Source of the DNA: Owenweeksia hongkongensis DSM 17368
Lineage (GTDB): Bacteria > Bacteroidota > Bacteroidia > Flavobacteriales > Schleiferiaceae
Direction: 5' to 3'
Assembly (NCBI GenBank): GCA_945865885.1
Contig: CAMBEZ010000002.1
Location: forward strand, 1-64,000
Length of the DNA stretch: 64,000 bases
Shown here: positions 7,004 to 16,043 of the stretch, piece after piece
Layout: each line of letters starts with the position of its first letter
Numbering within the stretch: the first letter of the stretch is position 1
Position numbers and translations under genes: made by a program
The notes under the pieces: model-generated
Database searches by the model: none
What the model was told of the DNA's origin: nothing
What the model saw: the letters and a program-made list of their open reading frames with translations, nothing else

Positions 7004-9445
7004 ATGCGCGCCCTCGTACTAAAAGAAATCGCCAGCTTCTTCGCCACCATCACCGGCTACGCCGTTTTGGTGGTCTTCCTTGCCCTGACTTCCTTGTTCT
7101 TGTGGCTCTTCCCGGGTGAATTCAACCTGTTGGACAGCGGCTACGCACAACTGGACGGCCTCTTCATGCTGGCGCCGTGGGTGTTCCTCTTCTTGATTCC
7201 CGCCCTGACCATGCGCATGCTGGCGGACGAACGCCGGATGGGTACCCTGGAACTGCTCCTCACCAAACCCCTGACCGACGGCCAAATCATTGTGGGTAAA
7301 TTTTTGGCGGGGTTGGTATTGGTGGCCTTGGCCCTCCTTCCCACCCTGATCTATGCCGTAACCGTCTACCAACTGGGGAATCCCACCGGCAACATGGACT
7401 TGGGCAGCGTGGCCGGCTCCTACGTGGGGCTGTTTTTCTTGGCCTCGGCCTACCTCAGTATTGGCCTGTTTGCGTCCTCGCTAACGGACAACACCATTGT
7501 GGCCTTCATCGGCGGCATGTTGGGCAGCTTCTTGCTGTTCGACGGCCTCGAACGAATGGCGGACTTATCAATCTTTCAAGGCATTCAGCTCTTCATACTC
7601 CAGTTGGGCATGAACGAGCACTACCTCTCCCTCTCGCGTGGCGTTCTGGACAGTCGGGACATCTTTTACTTTGCGGGAATTTCCGCCCTCTTCTTGGGCG
7701 CCGCTCGCTGGGTCCTCATGCGCCGCGGAAACAGCAACAAACCCGCACGGGACTGGGCCGTGCTCGCGGCCGTGGTGCTGGCGGTGAACGTGGCCTCTCA
7801 ATGGGGCCATTTCCGCTGGGACCTCACCGCAGAAAAGCGGTATTCGCTGGGTAAATCCACGTTGGCGCTCCTGGAACAGGTGGAAGAACCGTTGCTCTTT
7901 ACCGTTTATCTGGAAGGAGATTTGCCCACGGGATTCCAACGTTTGAAGCGCGAAACGCTGCAAATGTTGAACGAATTCCGGGCAGAAAACCGACTGGTTC
8001 AGTTCCGGCTGGTAGATCCCTCCGAATCCGAAGACGAGCGGGACCGCGCGGAGGTGTACCAGCAGCTGCGCACCAAAGGGTTGGGCGCCGTGCAGGTGGA
8101 AATCAAGGAAAAAAACGGCGTGCGCAATGTGGAGTTGTTTCCGGGGGCGGTGGCCTCTTATGGAGATAAGGAAACCGTGGTGTTGCTTTTGACCGAACAA
8201 TTTGCGGTAGCGCCGGAGGCGCAAATCAATGCGTCGGTGCAAAACCTGGAGTACGCCCTGGCCAATTCCTTGCGTCAGTTGGTGCTGCAGGACCGGCCGC
8301 GTGTGGCCCTGCTGGAAGGCCACGGGGAGTTGCCCCGCCCAAAATCGGCGAGTTTGGAATACGAGTTGTCCAAGAACTACACCGTTGAGCGCTTCAATTT
8401 ACGGGAGTTTGTGGTGGACAGCACCACCCAACAACTGTCTTTAGTGCAGCAACAGCTGCGTTTGAATACGTTTCAATTGGTGGTGATCAACAAGCCCACC
8501 CAACCGTTCAGCGACCTGGACAAATGGCTGTTGGACCAATACGTGATGTCCGGCGGAAAAGTGATCTGGGCCGTGGACGCGGTGCATGCGGAAATCGATA
8601 GTTTGAGCCGTGCACCCGAATTTCTGGCGTACCCGCAGTGGGACGCCCTGCGCCTGAGCGACCAGTTGTTTGGGTACGGCGTGCGCGTGAACACCAGTTT
8701 GGTACAAGATCTGGTGGCGGGGGGCGTGAACGACCGTCGGGCGGTGCACCGGTGGGTGTATTTCCCGCTGCTGATGGCGCAAACCAAGCACCCCATTTCC
8801 AAGGACTTGAACGCCGTGCGCGTGGAGTTTGGAACGTCTTTGGATACCGTGGCGGTTCCCGGGGTTAAGAAGACCGTTTTACTGCAGTCGTCGCCCTACG
8901 CCAAGCGCCAAGCCACGCCCAGCGTGGTGAGCCTGCGTACGCTCTACGAGGAGCCGGCGGAAGCAACCTTCCAAGATCGCTTGTTGCCCATGGCCGTGCT
9001 GCTGGAGGGTAAATTCCCGTCTGTATTCAAAAACCGCATTGCGCCCAAAAACGAGGCCGGGAAATTAATTCCTCTGCTTTCGGAAAGCAAGCCCACGCAA
9101 ATGGTGGTGGTGGCAGACGGCGACTTGGCCAAGAACCAACTCAACGTGGTGAATCCCAACCTTGCCCGCGGGATACCGTTGCCCATGGGCTACGATCAGT
9201 ACACAGACATGCAGTACGGAAACGCCAATTTTGTCCTCAATACCGTGGACTACTTGTTGGACAGCCAAGGGCTCATTGGGGTGCGCAGTCGTGAAGTAAA
9301 ATTGCGCCTGCTGGACGCCCAACGAGTAACCCGCGAAGGTTCCTTTTGGAAAACGCTTAATACCGTATTGCCGCTGGCCCTGGTTGCTTTGGGCGGTTTC
9401 TTGTTCCGCCTCAACCGCAAACGACGTTACTCCACTCCCCAATGA
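7004..9445 (+). CDS. GldF-GldG fusion, gliding-motility ABC transporter permease and auxiliary subunit
   Basis: One 813-residue reading frame carries both proteins. Residues 1-240 match GldF, an ABC-2 type permease with six membrane helices (MRALVLKEIASFFATITGYAV, ERRMGTLELLLTKPLTD). From about 255, after the linker RRGNSNKPARDW, it matches GldG: a leading helix, HFRWDLTAEKRYSLG, VYLEGDLPTGFQRLKRE, KVIWAVDAVHAEIDSL and a closing helix near 785-805. In Flavobacterium johnsoniae these are two genes that act with the ATPase GldA in gliding. The junction has no stop or frameshift and both halves are full length, so this is a true fusion. No gldA is in the window. The stop overlaps the next ATG. 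Confidence 0.92.
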   Translation: MRALVLKEIASFFATITGYAVLVVFLALTSLFLWLFPGEFNLLDSGYAQLDGLFMLAPWVFLFLIPALTMRMLADERRMGTLELLLTKPLTDGQIIVGKFLAGLVLVALALLPTLIYAVTVYQLGNPTGNMDLGSVAGSYVGLFFLASAYLSIGLFASSLTDNTIVAFIGGMLGSFLLFDGLERMADLSIFQGIQLFILQLGMNEHYLSLSRGVLDSRDIFYFAGISALFLGAARWVLMRRGNSNKPARDWAVLAAVVLAVNVASQWGHFRWDLTAEKRYSLGKSTLALLEQVEEPLLFTVYLEGDLPTGFQRLKRETLQMLNEFRAENRLVQFRLVDPSESEDERDRAEVYQQLRTKGLGAVQVEIKEKNGVRNVELFPGAVASYGDKETVVLLLTEQFAVAPEAQINASVQNLEYALANSLRQLVLQDRPRVALLEGHGELPRPKSASLEYELSKNYTVERFNLREFVVDSTTQQLSLVQQQLRLNTFQLVVINKPTQPFSDLDKWLLDQYVMSGGKVIWAVDAVHAEIDSLSRAPEFLAYPQWDALRLSDQLFGYGVRVNTSLVQDLVAGGVNDRRAVHRWVYFPLLMAQTKHPISKDLNAVRVEFGTSLDTVAVPGVKKTVLLQSSPYAKRQATPSVVSLRTLYEEPAEATFQDRLLPMAVLLEGKFPSVFKNRIAPKNEAGKLIPLLSESKPTQMVVVADGDLAKNQLNVVNPNLARGIPLPMGYDQYTDMQYGNANFVLNTVDYLLDSQGLIGVRSREVKLRLLDAQRVTREGSFWKTLNTVLPLALVALGGFLFRLNRKRRYSTPQ

Positions 9446-10473
9446 CGCGATTGTTCCGCAAACCCAAATACCTCCTGGTGTTGCTCGCCGGCACCGCTTT
9501 GGCCGGATACGGCTTGTACCGTTATTCGCTCTCCTTGGGGACGGACCACCGCGAACAGAACTACGATTTTTCCTACCGGGACACCGCGTCCGTAGACCGC
9601 ATTGAGATTTGGGACAAGACGCCCGATACCGTGGTACTCTCCCGCGAAAACGGACGCTGGATGGTGAACGGCAAATACCCCGCACGTCCGGACGCGGTGG
9701 ACGTGTTGTTGGAGACCTTTCACCGCATGGAGTTGCGGAATTTCCCGCAGCAATCTGCCCTTCCTACCATTGTTCAGGCCCTTTCCACCTACGGCAAGGA
9801 GGTCAAGGTGTACGCCAACGGAGAAGAGGTGAAGCATTTTTATGTGGGAACGGAAACCCCGGACATGCTGGGAACCTACATGATGTTGCAGGGAGCGGAC
9901 CAGCCCTATGCGGTGTACATTCCAGGTTTCAACGGCTACCTGAGTTCCCGTTTTTTCACCCGCGAGGACTTGTGGCGGGACCGCACTCTTTTTGGGGTGG
10001 ATCAACGGGACCTGCGCGAGGTGCGCATGCGCTATTTTGATTCGGCATTTGCCTCCGTGGCTTTGACCCGGGCGGACGACGGCAGCTACGCCGTGTATCC
10101 TTTGCTGGCCAACGGTCAAAAGGGCGCTCCCCTGGCCCAGCCGCGGGATTTGTCCGTGCAAGCCGCCTTTGCGGCCTACCGCACGTTGATGTACGAAGGA
10201 ATGATCATCCCGTCGGATAAAGTTTTTGGCAAACAAGACAGCTTGCGGAAGAGTCAACCGGTTTTCGAATTGTACCTTCGCTCCAAGGACCAAGATTGGA
10301 CGCTGACGGCCTACCACGTACCTGGTGATCCGGAAGCCGTGCCCTTTGAGGGTGCGCCGGCATCACGATTTGACCCAGATCGATACTACGCTTTTGTGAG
10401 CGACGGTCGGTTTGTGTTGATCCAACGCCACGGTTTTCAATCGGCCTTGTTTTCCCTTCGTTCGTTCCGTTAA
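9442..10473 (+). CDS. DUF4340 domain-containing membrane-anchored protein
   Basis: This 343-residue protein has one N-terminal membrane helix (about residues 9-27, YLLVLLAGTALAGYGLYRY) and a long periplasmic part of DUF4340 type (VDRIEIWDKTPDTVVLSRENG, WMVNGKYPARPDAVDVLLETF, SSRFFTREDLWRDRTLF). Proteins of this type often accompany ABC-2/GldG-like operons, and here its ATG overlaps the gldFG stop (ATGA), so it probably works with that transporter. The function is not established. Codon use and composition match its neighbours. Its TAA overlaps the putative -7 box of dnaN. Confidence 0.85.
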   Translation: MTRLFRKPKYLLVLLAGTALAGYGLYRYSLSLGTDHREQNYDFSYRDTASVDRIEIWDKTPDTVVLSRENGRWMVNGKYPARPDAVDVLLETFHRMELRNFPQQSALPTIVQALSTYGKEVKVYANGEEVKHFYVGTETPDMLGTYMMLQGADQPYAVYIPGFNGYLSSRFFTREDLWRDRTLFGVDQRDLREVRMRYFDSAFASVALTRADDGSYAVYPLLANGQKGAPLAQPRDLSVQAAFAAYRTLMYEGMIIPSDKVFGKQDSLRKSQPVFELYLRSKDQDWTLTAYHVPGDPEAVPFEGAPASRFDPDRYYAFVSDGRFVLIQRHGFQSALFSLRSFR

Positions 10474-10477
10474 TTTG
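10447..10477 (+). promoter_or_regulatory. Predicted dnaN promoter
   Basis: A TTG at 10447-10449, a 20-base spacer and TTAATTTG at 10470-10477 (one mismatch to TAnnTTTG) resemble the Bacteroidota -33/-7 layout. The box ends five bases before the dnaN ATG and overlaps the upstream stop codon, so the mRNA would be nearly leaderless. Confidence 0.5.
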
Positions 10478-10482
10478 CTCCT

Positions 10483-11604
10483 ATGAAATTCATCGTCTCC
10501 AGCGGCCAATTGCTCCGCTCCTTGCAATCGATCTCCGGCGTCATCAACAGCAACAACACGTTGCCGATTTTGGACAACTTCCTGTTTTCGTTGGCTCCTT
10601 CTGCGTTAAAAATAACGGCGTCGGACCTGGAAACCACCATGAGTACCACCGTTCGCGTGGAAGCGGACGGCGACGGTTTGGCGGCCGTACCGGCGCGCAT
10701 TTTGCTGGACACCCTCAAGTCTTTTCCGGAGCAACCCCTGACCTTTACCTTCGACGCCAAGGCGGGTGTTGTGGAAATCAGCAGTGATTTTGGTAAGTAC
10801 TCCGTGGCTTTTTTGGACGGAACCGAATTCCCGCAGCTTCCTGATTTGGAAAATGCTAGCTCTGCGGAACTACCGGCTCACGTGCTGACCACGGCCATTC
10901 AAAAAACCCTGTTCGCGGCCGGTAACGACGATTTGCGGCCCGTCATGAGCGGCGTATTTTTCCAGTTTGCCGCTGACAGCCTCACGTTTGTGGCCACCGA
11001 CGCCCACAAATTGGTGCGCTACCGCCGCACGGACTTGGGCACGGACCACACCGCGGAGTTCATTTTGCCCAAAAAGCCGTTGAATTTGCTGAAGGGATCC
11101 GTGGGAAACGGCGACAACACGGTAACCATTACCCATACCGCGGCCAACGCTCGTTTTGAGTACGACGACACCGTCCTCACCTGCCGCCTTATTGACGGCA
11201 AATACCCCAACTACGAGGCGGTCATCCCGCGGGACAACCCGAACAAAATGACCCTGGACCGCACGTCCTTGCTGAGCTCCACCAAGCGCGTGTCCATTTT
11301 CGCCAACAAAACCACCCACCAGATTCGCTTCAAGGTGGCGGGCAACGAGTTGCACATTTCCGCAGAAGACGTGGACTTTGCCAACAAGGCCCACGAACGC
11401 TTGACGTGCCACTACGAGGGCAACGACATCGAAATCGGCTTCAACTCCCGCTTCATCGCAGACATGCTGGGCAATTTGGAATCAGAGGAAGTGCGCATTG
11501 AACTGTCTTCCCCCAACCGCGCGGGACTCATCGTTCCGTCCGACGGCACCGAAAACGGCGAAGACGTTCTGATGCTGGTGATGCCGGTGATGCTTAACAG
11601 TTAA
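10483..11604 (+). CDS. dnaN: DNA polymerase III subunit beta (sliding clamp)
   Basis: DnaN forms the ring-shaped dimer that tethers DNA polymerase III to the template. The 373-residue length is standard. The N-terminus MKFIVSSGQLLRSLQSISGVI and the internal FVATDAHKLVRYRR, LIDGKYPNYEAVIP and the C-terminal clamp-binding-pocket region (VLMLVMPVML) are characteristic. It sits downstream of the gldFG genes, not beside dnaA, so the window need not contain the replication origin. I saw no cluster of DnaA-box-like repeats here. Confidence 0.97.
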   Translation: MKFIVSSGQLLRSLQSISGVINSNNTLPILDNFLFSLAPSALKITASDLETTMSTTVRVEADGDGLAAVPARILLDTLKSFPEQPLTFTFDAKAGVVEISSDFGKYSVAFLDGTEFPQLPDLENASSAELPAHVLTTAIQKTLFAAGNDDLRPVMSGVFFQFAADSLTFVATDAHKLVRYRRTDLGTDHTAEFILPKKPLNLLKGSVGNGDNTVTITHTAANARFEYDDTVLTCRLIDGKYPNYEAVIPRDNPNKMTLDRTSLLSSTKRVSIFANKTTHQIRFKVAGNELHISAEDVDFANKAHERLTCHYEGNDIEIGFNSRFIADMLGNLESEEVRIELSSPNRAGLIVPSDGTENGEDVLMLVMPVMLNS

Positions 11605-11730
11605 CTGACTCGCATTTAATGAATTGGGCACCTACTATTCGATAGACTTTCCCACTTCAGCAATTCACTTCCTCCTAGGTTTCACTGCTGCTCCTTCACT
11701 GCTTTACCTCCGCTTATCCGCCCCACCGCA

Positions 11731-12372
11731 ATGAATGTCTTGGTTGTTGCCGACGTCCACGGATGCTACCGAACCTTAAAGCGGTTGGTGGAATTGCATT
11801 GGAAAACCGGGGAAGAGTTTTTGGTGTTTGCCGGAGACTTGGTGAACAAGGGGCGGCGTTCCGCAAAGGTGGTGGAGTATGTGCGCAGTCTTCAGTTGGA
11901 TTTCCCGTACCATGTTTTTGTGGTGAAGGGAAACCACGAGCTCATGTTTGAAGAATCCATTTTGGACGGGAAAATCTTCCCTGTGGTGGAAAAAACCAAA
12001 AAAGACTTCGTCAAACGGGAAGTGAGCATGCGGAAAACTGCCGAATGGATGCGGAACCTGCCGCTCAAGTGGGAAACGCCCTATTTGTTGGTGACCCATG
12101 CCGGAGTTGCCGCCACCGCCCGCGACCCCTACAACGCCTTCAGCAGCCGCGGCGTCCTGCACAACCGCTCCCCCCTGCGCTCGGTAGGGAAACTTCAGTT
12201 GTTTGGCCACGTGGTGCAGCTTACCGGGAAACCTACCTTTTTTGCAGCTCCGCGTGCCTGGGGCATAGACACCGGTTGCTGGCGCGGGGGCGGTTTGAGC
12301 GCCTTGCGCATTGGCTACGAAGGTTCGGTGATCCAGGTTATCCAAGAACCCACGGATCCAACGGATCTTTGA
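11731..12372 (+). CDS. Metallophosphoesterase (PPP-like serine/threonine phosphatase family)
   Basis: This 213-residue calcineurin-like phosphoesterase shows all metal-binding motifs: DVHG at residues 8-11, GDLVNKG at 35-41, GNHE at 67-70, a THAG motif near residue 125 and FGH near residue 160. It is closest to the PPP-like/diadenosine-tetraphosphatase group of bacterial single-domain phosphatases. No substrate can be read from the sequence. It stands between dnaN (126 bases upstream, with no obvious promoter) and pruA. Both gaps hold no other gene that I can see. Confidence 0.9.
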   Translation: MNVLVVADVHGCYRTLKRLVELHWKTGEEFLVFAGDLVNKGRRSAKVVEYVRSLQLDFPYHVFVVKGNHELMFEESILDGKIFPVVEKTKKDFVKREVSMRKTAEWMRNLPLKWETPYLLVTHAGVAATARDPYNAFSSRGVLHNRSPLRSVGKLQLFGHVVQLTGKPTFFAAPRAWGIDTGCWRGGGLSALRIGYEGSVIQVIQEPTDPTDL

Positions 12373-12373
12373 G

Positions 12374-12386
12374 GGAACGATTCCCT
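12374..12386 (+). other. Small inverted repeat GGGAA-CGA-TTCCC
   Basis: A 5-bp inverted repeat with a three-base loop directly follows the phosphatase stop codon and precedes the candidate pruA promoter. It could help end the upstream transcript, but there is no T-run of note. Confidence 0.3.
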
Positions 12387-12416
12387 TGGCGCATACCGCT
12401 TTACACCCGACCTTTG
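12386..12416 (+). promoter_or_regulatory. Candidate pruA promoter
   Basis: TTG at 12386-12388, 20 bases of spacer, then GACCTTTG at 12409-12416, which has TTTG and the A but lacks the first T of TAnnTTTG. The leader to the ATG at 12460 would be about 37 bases. Confidence 0.4.
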
Positions 12417-12459
12417 CTTTTCAGTTGCCAGTACCAACCCTTGCGTTAACTACCCTTTT

Positions 12460-14088
12460 ATGGCCACCAACAGTCAATTTCGCGTCCCAACGCCGGTAAA
12501 CGAGCCCGTCCATTCCTATGCCCCCGGAACCCCGGCGCGCGAGGCCCTGGTGGCGAAGTACCACGAGTTGTACCACCAAGAGATCGACATTCCCATGTTC
12601 ATCAACGGGGAAGAAGTTCGCACCGGAAATACGGTGGCCATAACACCGCCACACGACCGGCACCACACCATTGGCTCTTGGCACCGCGGAGACAAAACCC
12701 ACGTTCAGGCCGCTGTAGATGCGGCCTTGGCCGCGCGTCCGGCCTGGGGATCGTTGGCCTGGGAACAACGCGCCGCCATCTTTTTGAAGGTTGCAGACTT
12801 GGTGAGCGGCCCCTACCGGTCCACCATCAACGCGGCCACCATGTTGGCACAATCCAAAACAGCGCACCAAGCAGAAATTGATGCGGCTTGCGAATTTGCA
12901 GACTTTCTGCGGTTCAACGTGCAGTACATGACGGATCTCTACGCGCAACAGCCCGATTCGTTGCCCGGCATGTGGAACCGTTTGGAATACCGCCCGTTGG
13001 AAGGATTTGTAGTGGCCATTACGCCCTTCAATTTTACGGCCATCGCCGGAAACCTACCGGCAGCGCCCGCATTGATGGGCAACACAGTGGTGTGGAAGCC
13101 GGCAAACACGCAGGTATACTCTGCCCACGTACTGATGAATTTGTTCCGAATGGCGGGTCTCCCGGCGGGCGTCATCAACTTGGTAACGGTGGACGGCCCG
13201 GGGTTGGGCGATGTTGTTTTCTCGCACAAAGATTTTGCCGGTCTGCACTTTACCGGCTCCACCGGCGTTTTTCGCAATTTGTGGAAAACCATTTCCAACA
13301 ACCTGGACCGCTACAAATCCTACCCGCGCATTGTGGGCGAAACCGGCGGCAAGGACTTCATTGTGGCCCACCCGTCCGCAGACGTAGACGCGGTTGTGGC
13401 CAATGCCCTGCGCGGTGCCTTTGAATTCCAAGGCCAAAAATGCTCTGCAGCTTCCCGGGCGTACATCCCCCGCTCCCTAGCAGCCGCCTTCCAAGAAAAG
13501 CTGTCGGCGGAATTGGCTACCGTGCGCATGGGCACCCCGGCGGACCTCGGCAATTTCTTTTCGGCCGTAATCGACGAGCGATCGTTCGACAAAATCGCCG
13601 GCTACATTGAGGCAGCTCGGCAAGATCCGTCGTGCACCATCCTTTCGGGCGGAACCTACGATAAAACCGTGGGCTACTTTGTGGCCCCCACGGTGGTGGT
13701 GACGAGCAACCCCAAGTCCAAAACCATGGTGGAGGAAATCTTTGGCCCGGTTTTGACCGTTTACATCTACGAAGATGCTGCTTGGGAGGACACCCTGACT
13801 TTGGTGGACGAAACGTCCGAATACGCGTTGACGGGCGCCCTATTCGCCCGCGACCGGTACGCCATTGAGCACGCGATGAAGCGTTTGGAAAATGCCGCGG
13901 GCAATTTCTACATCAACGACAAACCCACGGGTGCCGTGGTGGGCCAGCAGCCGTTTGGCGGCGCCCGCGGCAGCGGTACCAACGACAAGGCGGGTTCCTA
14001 CCTAAACCTGATTCGCTGGGTTTCTCCCCGCACCGTCAAGGAAACGCTGGTTTCCGCAACGGACTACCGCTACCCCTTCTTGGGTTGA
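12460..14088 (+). CDS. pruA: L-glutamate gamma-semialdehyde (1-pyrroline-5-carboxylate) dehydrogenase
   Basis: This NAD-dependent aldehyde dehydrogenase oxidises glutamate semialdehyde to glutamate, the second step of proline breakdown. The 542-residue length is right for the single-domain P5C dehydrogenase of Bacteroidota and eukaryotes. The nucleophile is Cys328 in FQGQKCSAASR. The general-base region is GETGGKD near residue 293, the substrate region includes FYINDKPTGAVVGQQPFGGARGSG in two parts, and FNFTAIAGNLP is present. No proline dehydrogenase gene is next to it. A strong intrinsic terminator follows 45 bases downstream, so it is probably a single-gene unit. Confidence 0.96.
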   Translation: MATNSQFRVPTPVNEPVHSYAPGTPAREALVAKYHELYHQEIDIPMFINGEEVRTGNTVAITPPHDRHHTIGSWHRGDKTHVQAAVDAALAARPAWGSLAWEQRAAIFLKVADLVSGPYRSTINAATMLAQSKTAHQAEIDAACEFADFLRFNVQYMTDLYAQQPDSLPGMWNRLEYRPLEGFVVAITPFNFTAIAGNLPAAPALMGNTVVWKPANTQVYSAHVLMNLFRMAGLPAGVINLVTVDGPGLGDVVFSHKDFAGLHFTGSTGVFRNLWKTISNNLDRYKSYPRIVGETGGKDFIVAHPSADVDAVVANALRGAFEFQGQKCSAASRAYIPRSLAAAFQEKLSAELATVRMGTPADLGNFFSAVIDERSFDKIAGYIEAARQDPSCTILSGGTYDKTVGYFVAPTVVVTSNPKSKTMVEEIFGPVLTVYIYEDAAWEDTLTLVDETSEYALTGALFARDRYAIEHAMKRLENAAGNFYINDKPTGAVVGQQPFGGARGSGTNDKAGSYLNLIRWVSPRTVKETLVSATDYRYPFLG

Positions 14089-14133
14089 GGAATCTTCTGC
14101 CTGCGCGCCGTACGCACCGCAGATTTTGAATGC

Positions 14134-14161
14134 AAAAAAGGCCGGTAAACCGGCCTTTTTT
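14134..14161 (+). terminator. Intrinsic terminator after pruA
   Basis: GGCCGG, a TAAA loop and CCGGCC at 14140-14155 are flanked by A6 and T6, giving an almost perfect inverted repeat ending in a T-run. Its symmetry means it can serve both pruA (plus) and the convergent rsmG unit (minus). Confidence 0.9.
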
Positions 14162-14216
14162 CGTTTGCTTTGTTCCGTAAAAATGCCGCAGCAAGCGCAG
14201 AACCGTCTCGCTGAAA

Positions 14217-14855
14217 CTACCGAACGAGCACTTCCACCACGGCTTTGGTGGAAAAAAACTCGGTGGGAATCCGGTCCGCCAGCGGATGAACGGTGCAGTG
14301 GGGTATGCCCTGCAGTTCTTCACTCAAATCGCCGCCCTTGAGGGCCAAAAGCCTACGTCCTGCGCCTGGGGCCCATTGGTAGCGCATCCATTCCAACAAC
14401 TGCGGCATGGGGGCAACCGCCCGCGTAACCGCGGTGCGAAAGCCGCCCGGCAAGGACTCCACGCGTGCGTGCACGGCCTCCACATTCTTCAATTCCAAGG
14501 CGTCGGCCAGGGCCTGAACCACCTTGATTTTCTTGCCGATGGAATCCACGAGGGTAAAATGGGCGTTGGGGTACAAAATGGCCAAAGGAATGCCCGGAAA
14601 CCCGCCGCCCGTGCCAATATCCACCACGCGCTGACCGTCCAGTGGGCCCAAGATGGGGGCCAAACAGGCAGAATGCAGGAGGTGACGTTCCGCGGCGTGC
14701 TCCATATCTTTTCTGGATACCACGTTGATTTGCGCATTCCAAACGGCCAATTCGGCCGGTAAAGCTTGCCATTGTTCGCGCTGGTGGTCTGTCAGGAATA
14801 AACCCAAGGATTCCAAGTATCGGATGGCATCCTGTGAAGAAAGTAGTGCTTCCAT
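14217..14855 (-). CDS. rsmG: 16S rRNA (guanine(527)-N(7))-methyltransferase
   Basis: RsmG (GidB) methylates G527 of 16S rRNA using SAM. The protein has 212 residues, typical of the family. The SAM-binding motif VVDIGTGGGFPGIPLA is at residues 78-92, with WNAQINVVSRKD and the closing RAVAPMPQLLEWM region also visible. The ATG at 14855 was chosen: it lies one base after the upstream glycosyltransferase stop and gives the family's usual N-terminus, whereas a longer frame to 14981 overlaps that gene. It is the second gene of a two-gene unit with the glycosyltransferase and converges on the pruA terminator. Confidence 0.95.
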   Translation of the reverse strand: MEALLSSQDAIRYLESLGLFLTDHQREQWQALPAELAVWNAQINVVSRKDMEHAAERHLLHSACLAPILGPLDGQRVVDIGTGGGFPGIPLAILYPNAHFTLVDSIGKKIKVVQALADALELKNVEAVHARVESLPGGFRTAVTRAVAPMPQLLEWMRYQWAPGAGRRLLALKGGDLSEELQGIPHCTVHPLADRIPTEFFSTKAVVEVLVR

Positions 14856-14856
14856 C

Positions 14857-16008
14857 CTACCAACGTCGCTTGGCGGGCGTGAAGGTGCGGCGAAGTGCCA
14901 ATCCTGCGCGTTGGGTCCAGTAGACCCATTCCAAAACGGGGAACAGAGCCACCAATCCACCCAAGGCGAGGAAGCGTCCAACCAAGGCCCACTGAATCCA
15001 AACCAGCACGGTCCGGCCGACCACCAGGATCAGCCAGTAGATCCACCAGTTCGGAACCATGGGGATGAGGACGGCCGTACCTATTGCGGACAACGCGAAG
15101 ATCCACTGAACCCAGCTCTGAAACTGAAGCGCCGCAAGCGTGGAGGGTCTGTAGGCGGAACGCGCTTGGGCTTGGTCCCGCAAGGTGCGCTTCCACCGGT
15201 CTTTGTTGGACGGCAACGGAACGGAAATTTGTGATTCCGGCTGCAGCAAAACCCGCACTTGGGTGTGGGGGGCCGCCTCGTTCACGAAGAGATCGTCCTC
15301 ACCAGAGGTCAGGTGCATGTGCGAAAGAAATCCTTTTAATTCAAAAAAGAGCGAGCGCTGGTAAGCCAAGTTTGCTCCGTCGCCAGACAATACTAAGCCC
15401 CACTTGGCCCAAGACAAATATTCCAATTGACGAAATGCATGCGCAAACCGAACGGTTCGTGCCCACCATCCTGTTCCGCCTTCCATGCGCACTGCGCCCA
15501 ACACAAGGCGCACGTTGGGATCCGCCAGGGGCGCTGCCATGTGGGCGGCCCACTGATTGGAAACGGGCATCCCCTCTGCGTGCGTAAGGAGCACCGCGTC
15601 GGTTTTAGCCGCCTTGATGCCCAAGGTGATGGGGAATTTCTTGCTGTCGTAAAATCGTTCGGATTTGGGCACCAGCACCTGGTGCATCTGGGGATAACGC
15701 ACCCGTAACTTGTCCAATACTTGCTCCGTATCGTCTCCGCTTTGGTTGTTGATGGCCACCCAATCCAGTTGATTGGCATACTCCTGTAGGTCCCATCGTT
15801 CCAAGAGCTTCGGGAATAAATCCTCAGCGTTTCGACCGTCTGCCAGCAGCGACAGGGGTGGCAAATTGGAAGGGGTTACGGTGCCTTTTTTGGACGCCCA
15901 GGCTACTTTGGCAAACACCCCCATCCAAAAGAAAAGTTGGAGAAAAACAGCGCCTGCCAGAACGCTCAACGCGGTCCAGAATACTGTGGGGTGGGAGGGG
16001 TCAAACAT
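14857..16008 (-). CDS. Membrane-bound family 2 glycosyltransferase
   Basis: This 383-residue protein has one N-terminal membrane helix (about residues 9-32), a cytosolic GT-A domain and two or three C-terminal helices (from about residue 285), the layout of processive or lipid-linked GT2 enzymes. VAINNQSGDDTEQVLDKL marks the nucleotide-sugar half, LLTHAEGMPVSNQW the DxD-equivalent region and SGEDDLFVNE the acceptor/catalytic ED motif. The usual DxD appears replaced, which is notable but not unusual in divergent GT2 proteins. The ATG at 16008 follows a TACTTTTG box by four bases. The sugar and acceptor are unknown. It is co-transcribed with rsmG. Confidence 0.82.
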   Translation of the reverse strand: MFDPSHPTVFWTALSVLAGAVFLQLFFWMGVFAKVAWASKKGTVTPSNLPPLSLLADGRNAEDLFPKLLERWDLQEYANQLDWVAINNQSGDDTEQVLDKLRVRYPQMHQVLVPKSERFYDSKKFPITLGIKAAKTDAVLLTHAEGMPVSNQWAAHMAAPLADPNVRLVLGAVRMEGGTGWWARTVRFAHAFRQLEYLSWAKWGLVLSGDGANLAYQRSLFFELKGFLSHMHLTSGEDDLFVNEAAPHTQVRVLLQPESQISVPLPSNKDRWKRTLRDQAQARSAYRPSTLAALQFQSWVQWIFALSAIGTAVLIPMVPNWWIYWLILVVGRTVLVWIQWALVGRFLALGGLVALFPVLEWVYWTQRAGLALRRTFTPAKRRW

Positions 16009-16012
16009 CGCA

Positions 16013-16020
16013 CAAAAGTA
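16013..16020 (-). promoter_or_regulatory. -7 box of the glycosyltransferase gene, four bases from its ATG
   Basis: The minus strand reads TACTTTTG-TGCG-ATG. The exact TAnnTTTG match four bases before the start codon predicts a leaderless or nearly leaderless transcript. No TTG -33 element is evident. Confidence 0.6.
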
Positions 16021-16035
16021 GTGAAAAGCGCGGCG

Positions 16036-16043
16036 TACTTTTG
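16036..16043 (+). promoter_or_regulatory. -7 box of tgt, four bases from its ATG
   Basis: The plus strand reads TACTTTTG-CAGT-ATG, the same box and spacing as the divergent glycosyltransferase gene. The boxes are 15 bases apart, so the two polymerase footprints overlap. Confidence 0.6.

Noticed and set aside
9427-10317. 296-residue minus-strand open frame opposite the DUF4340 gene
   Set aside because: Antisense shadow. The plus-strand frame has a membrane anchor and DUF4340 motifs and overlaps gldFG by ATGA.
10483-11604. Replication origin near dnaN
   Set aside because: There is no dnaA gene, no AT-rich region and no cluster of DnaA-box-like repeats. In this phylum dnaN often lies away from the origin.
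11605-11730. 126-base gap after dnaN checked for a small gene or RNA
   Set aside because: No open frame with a plausible start, no hairpin with a T-run and no TAnnTTTG box were seen.
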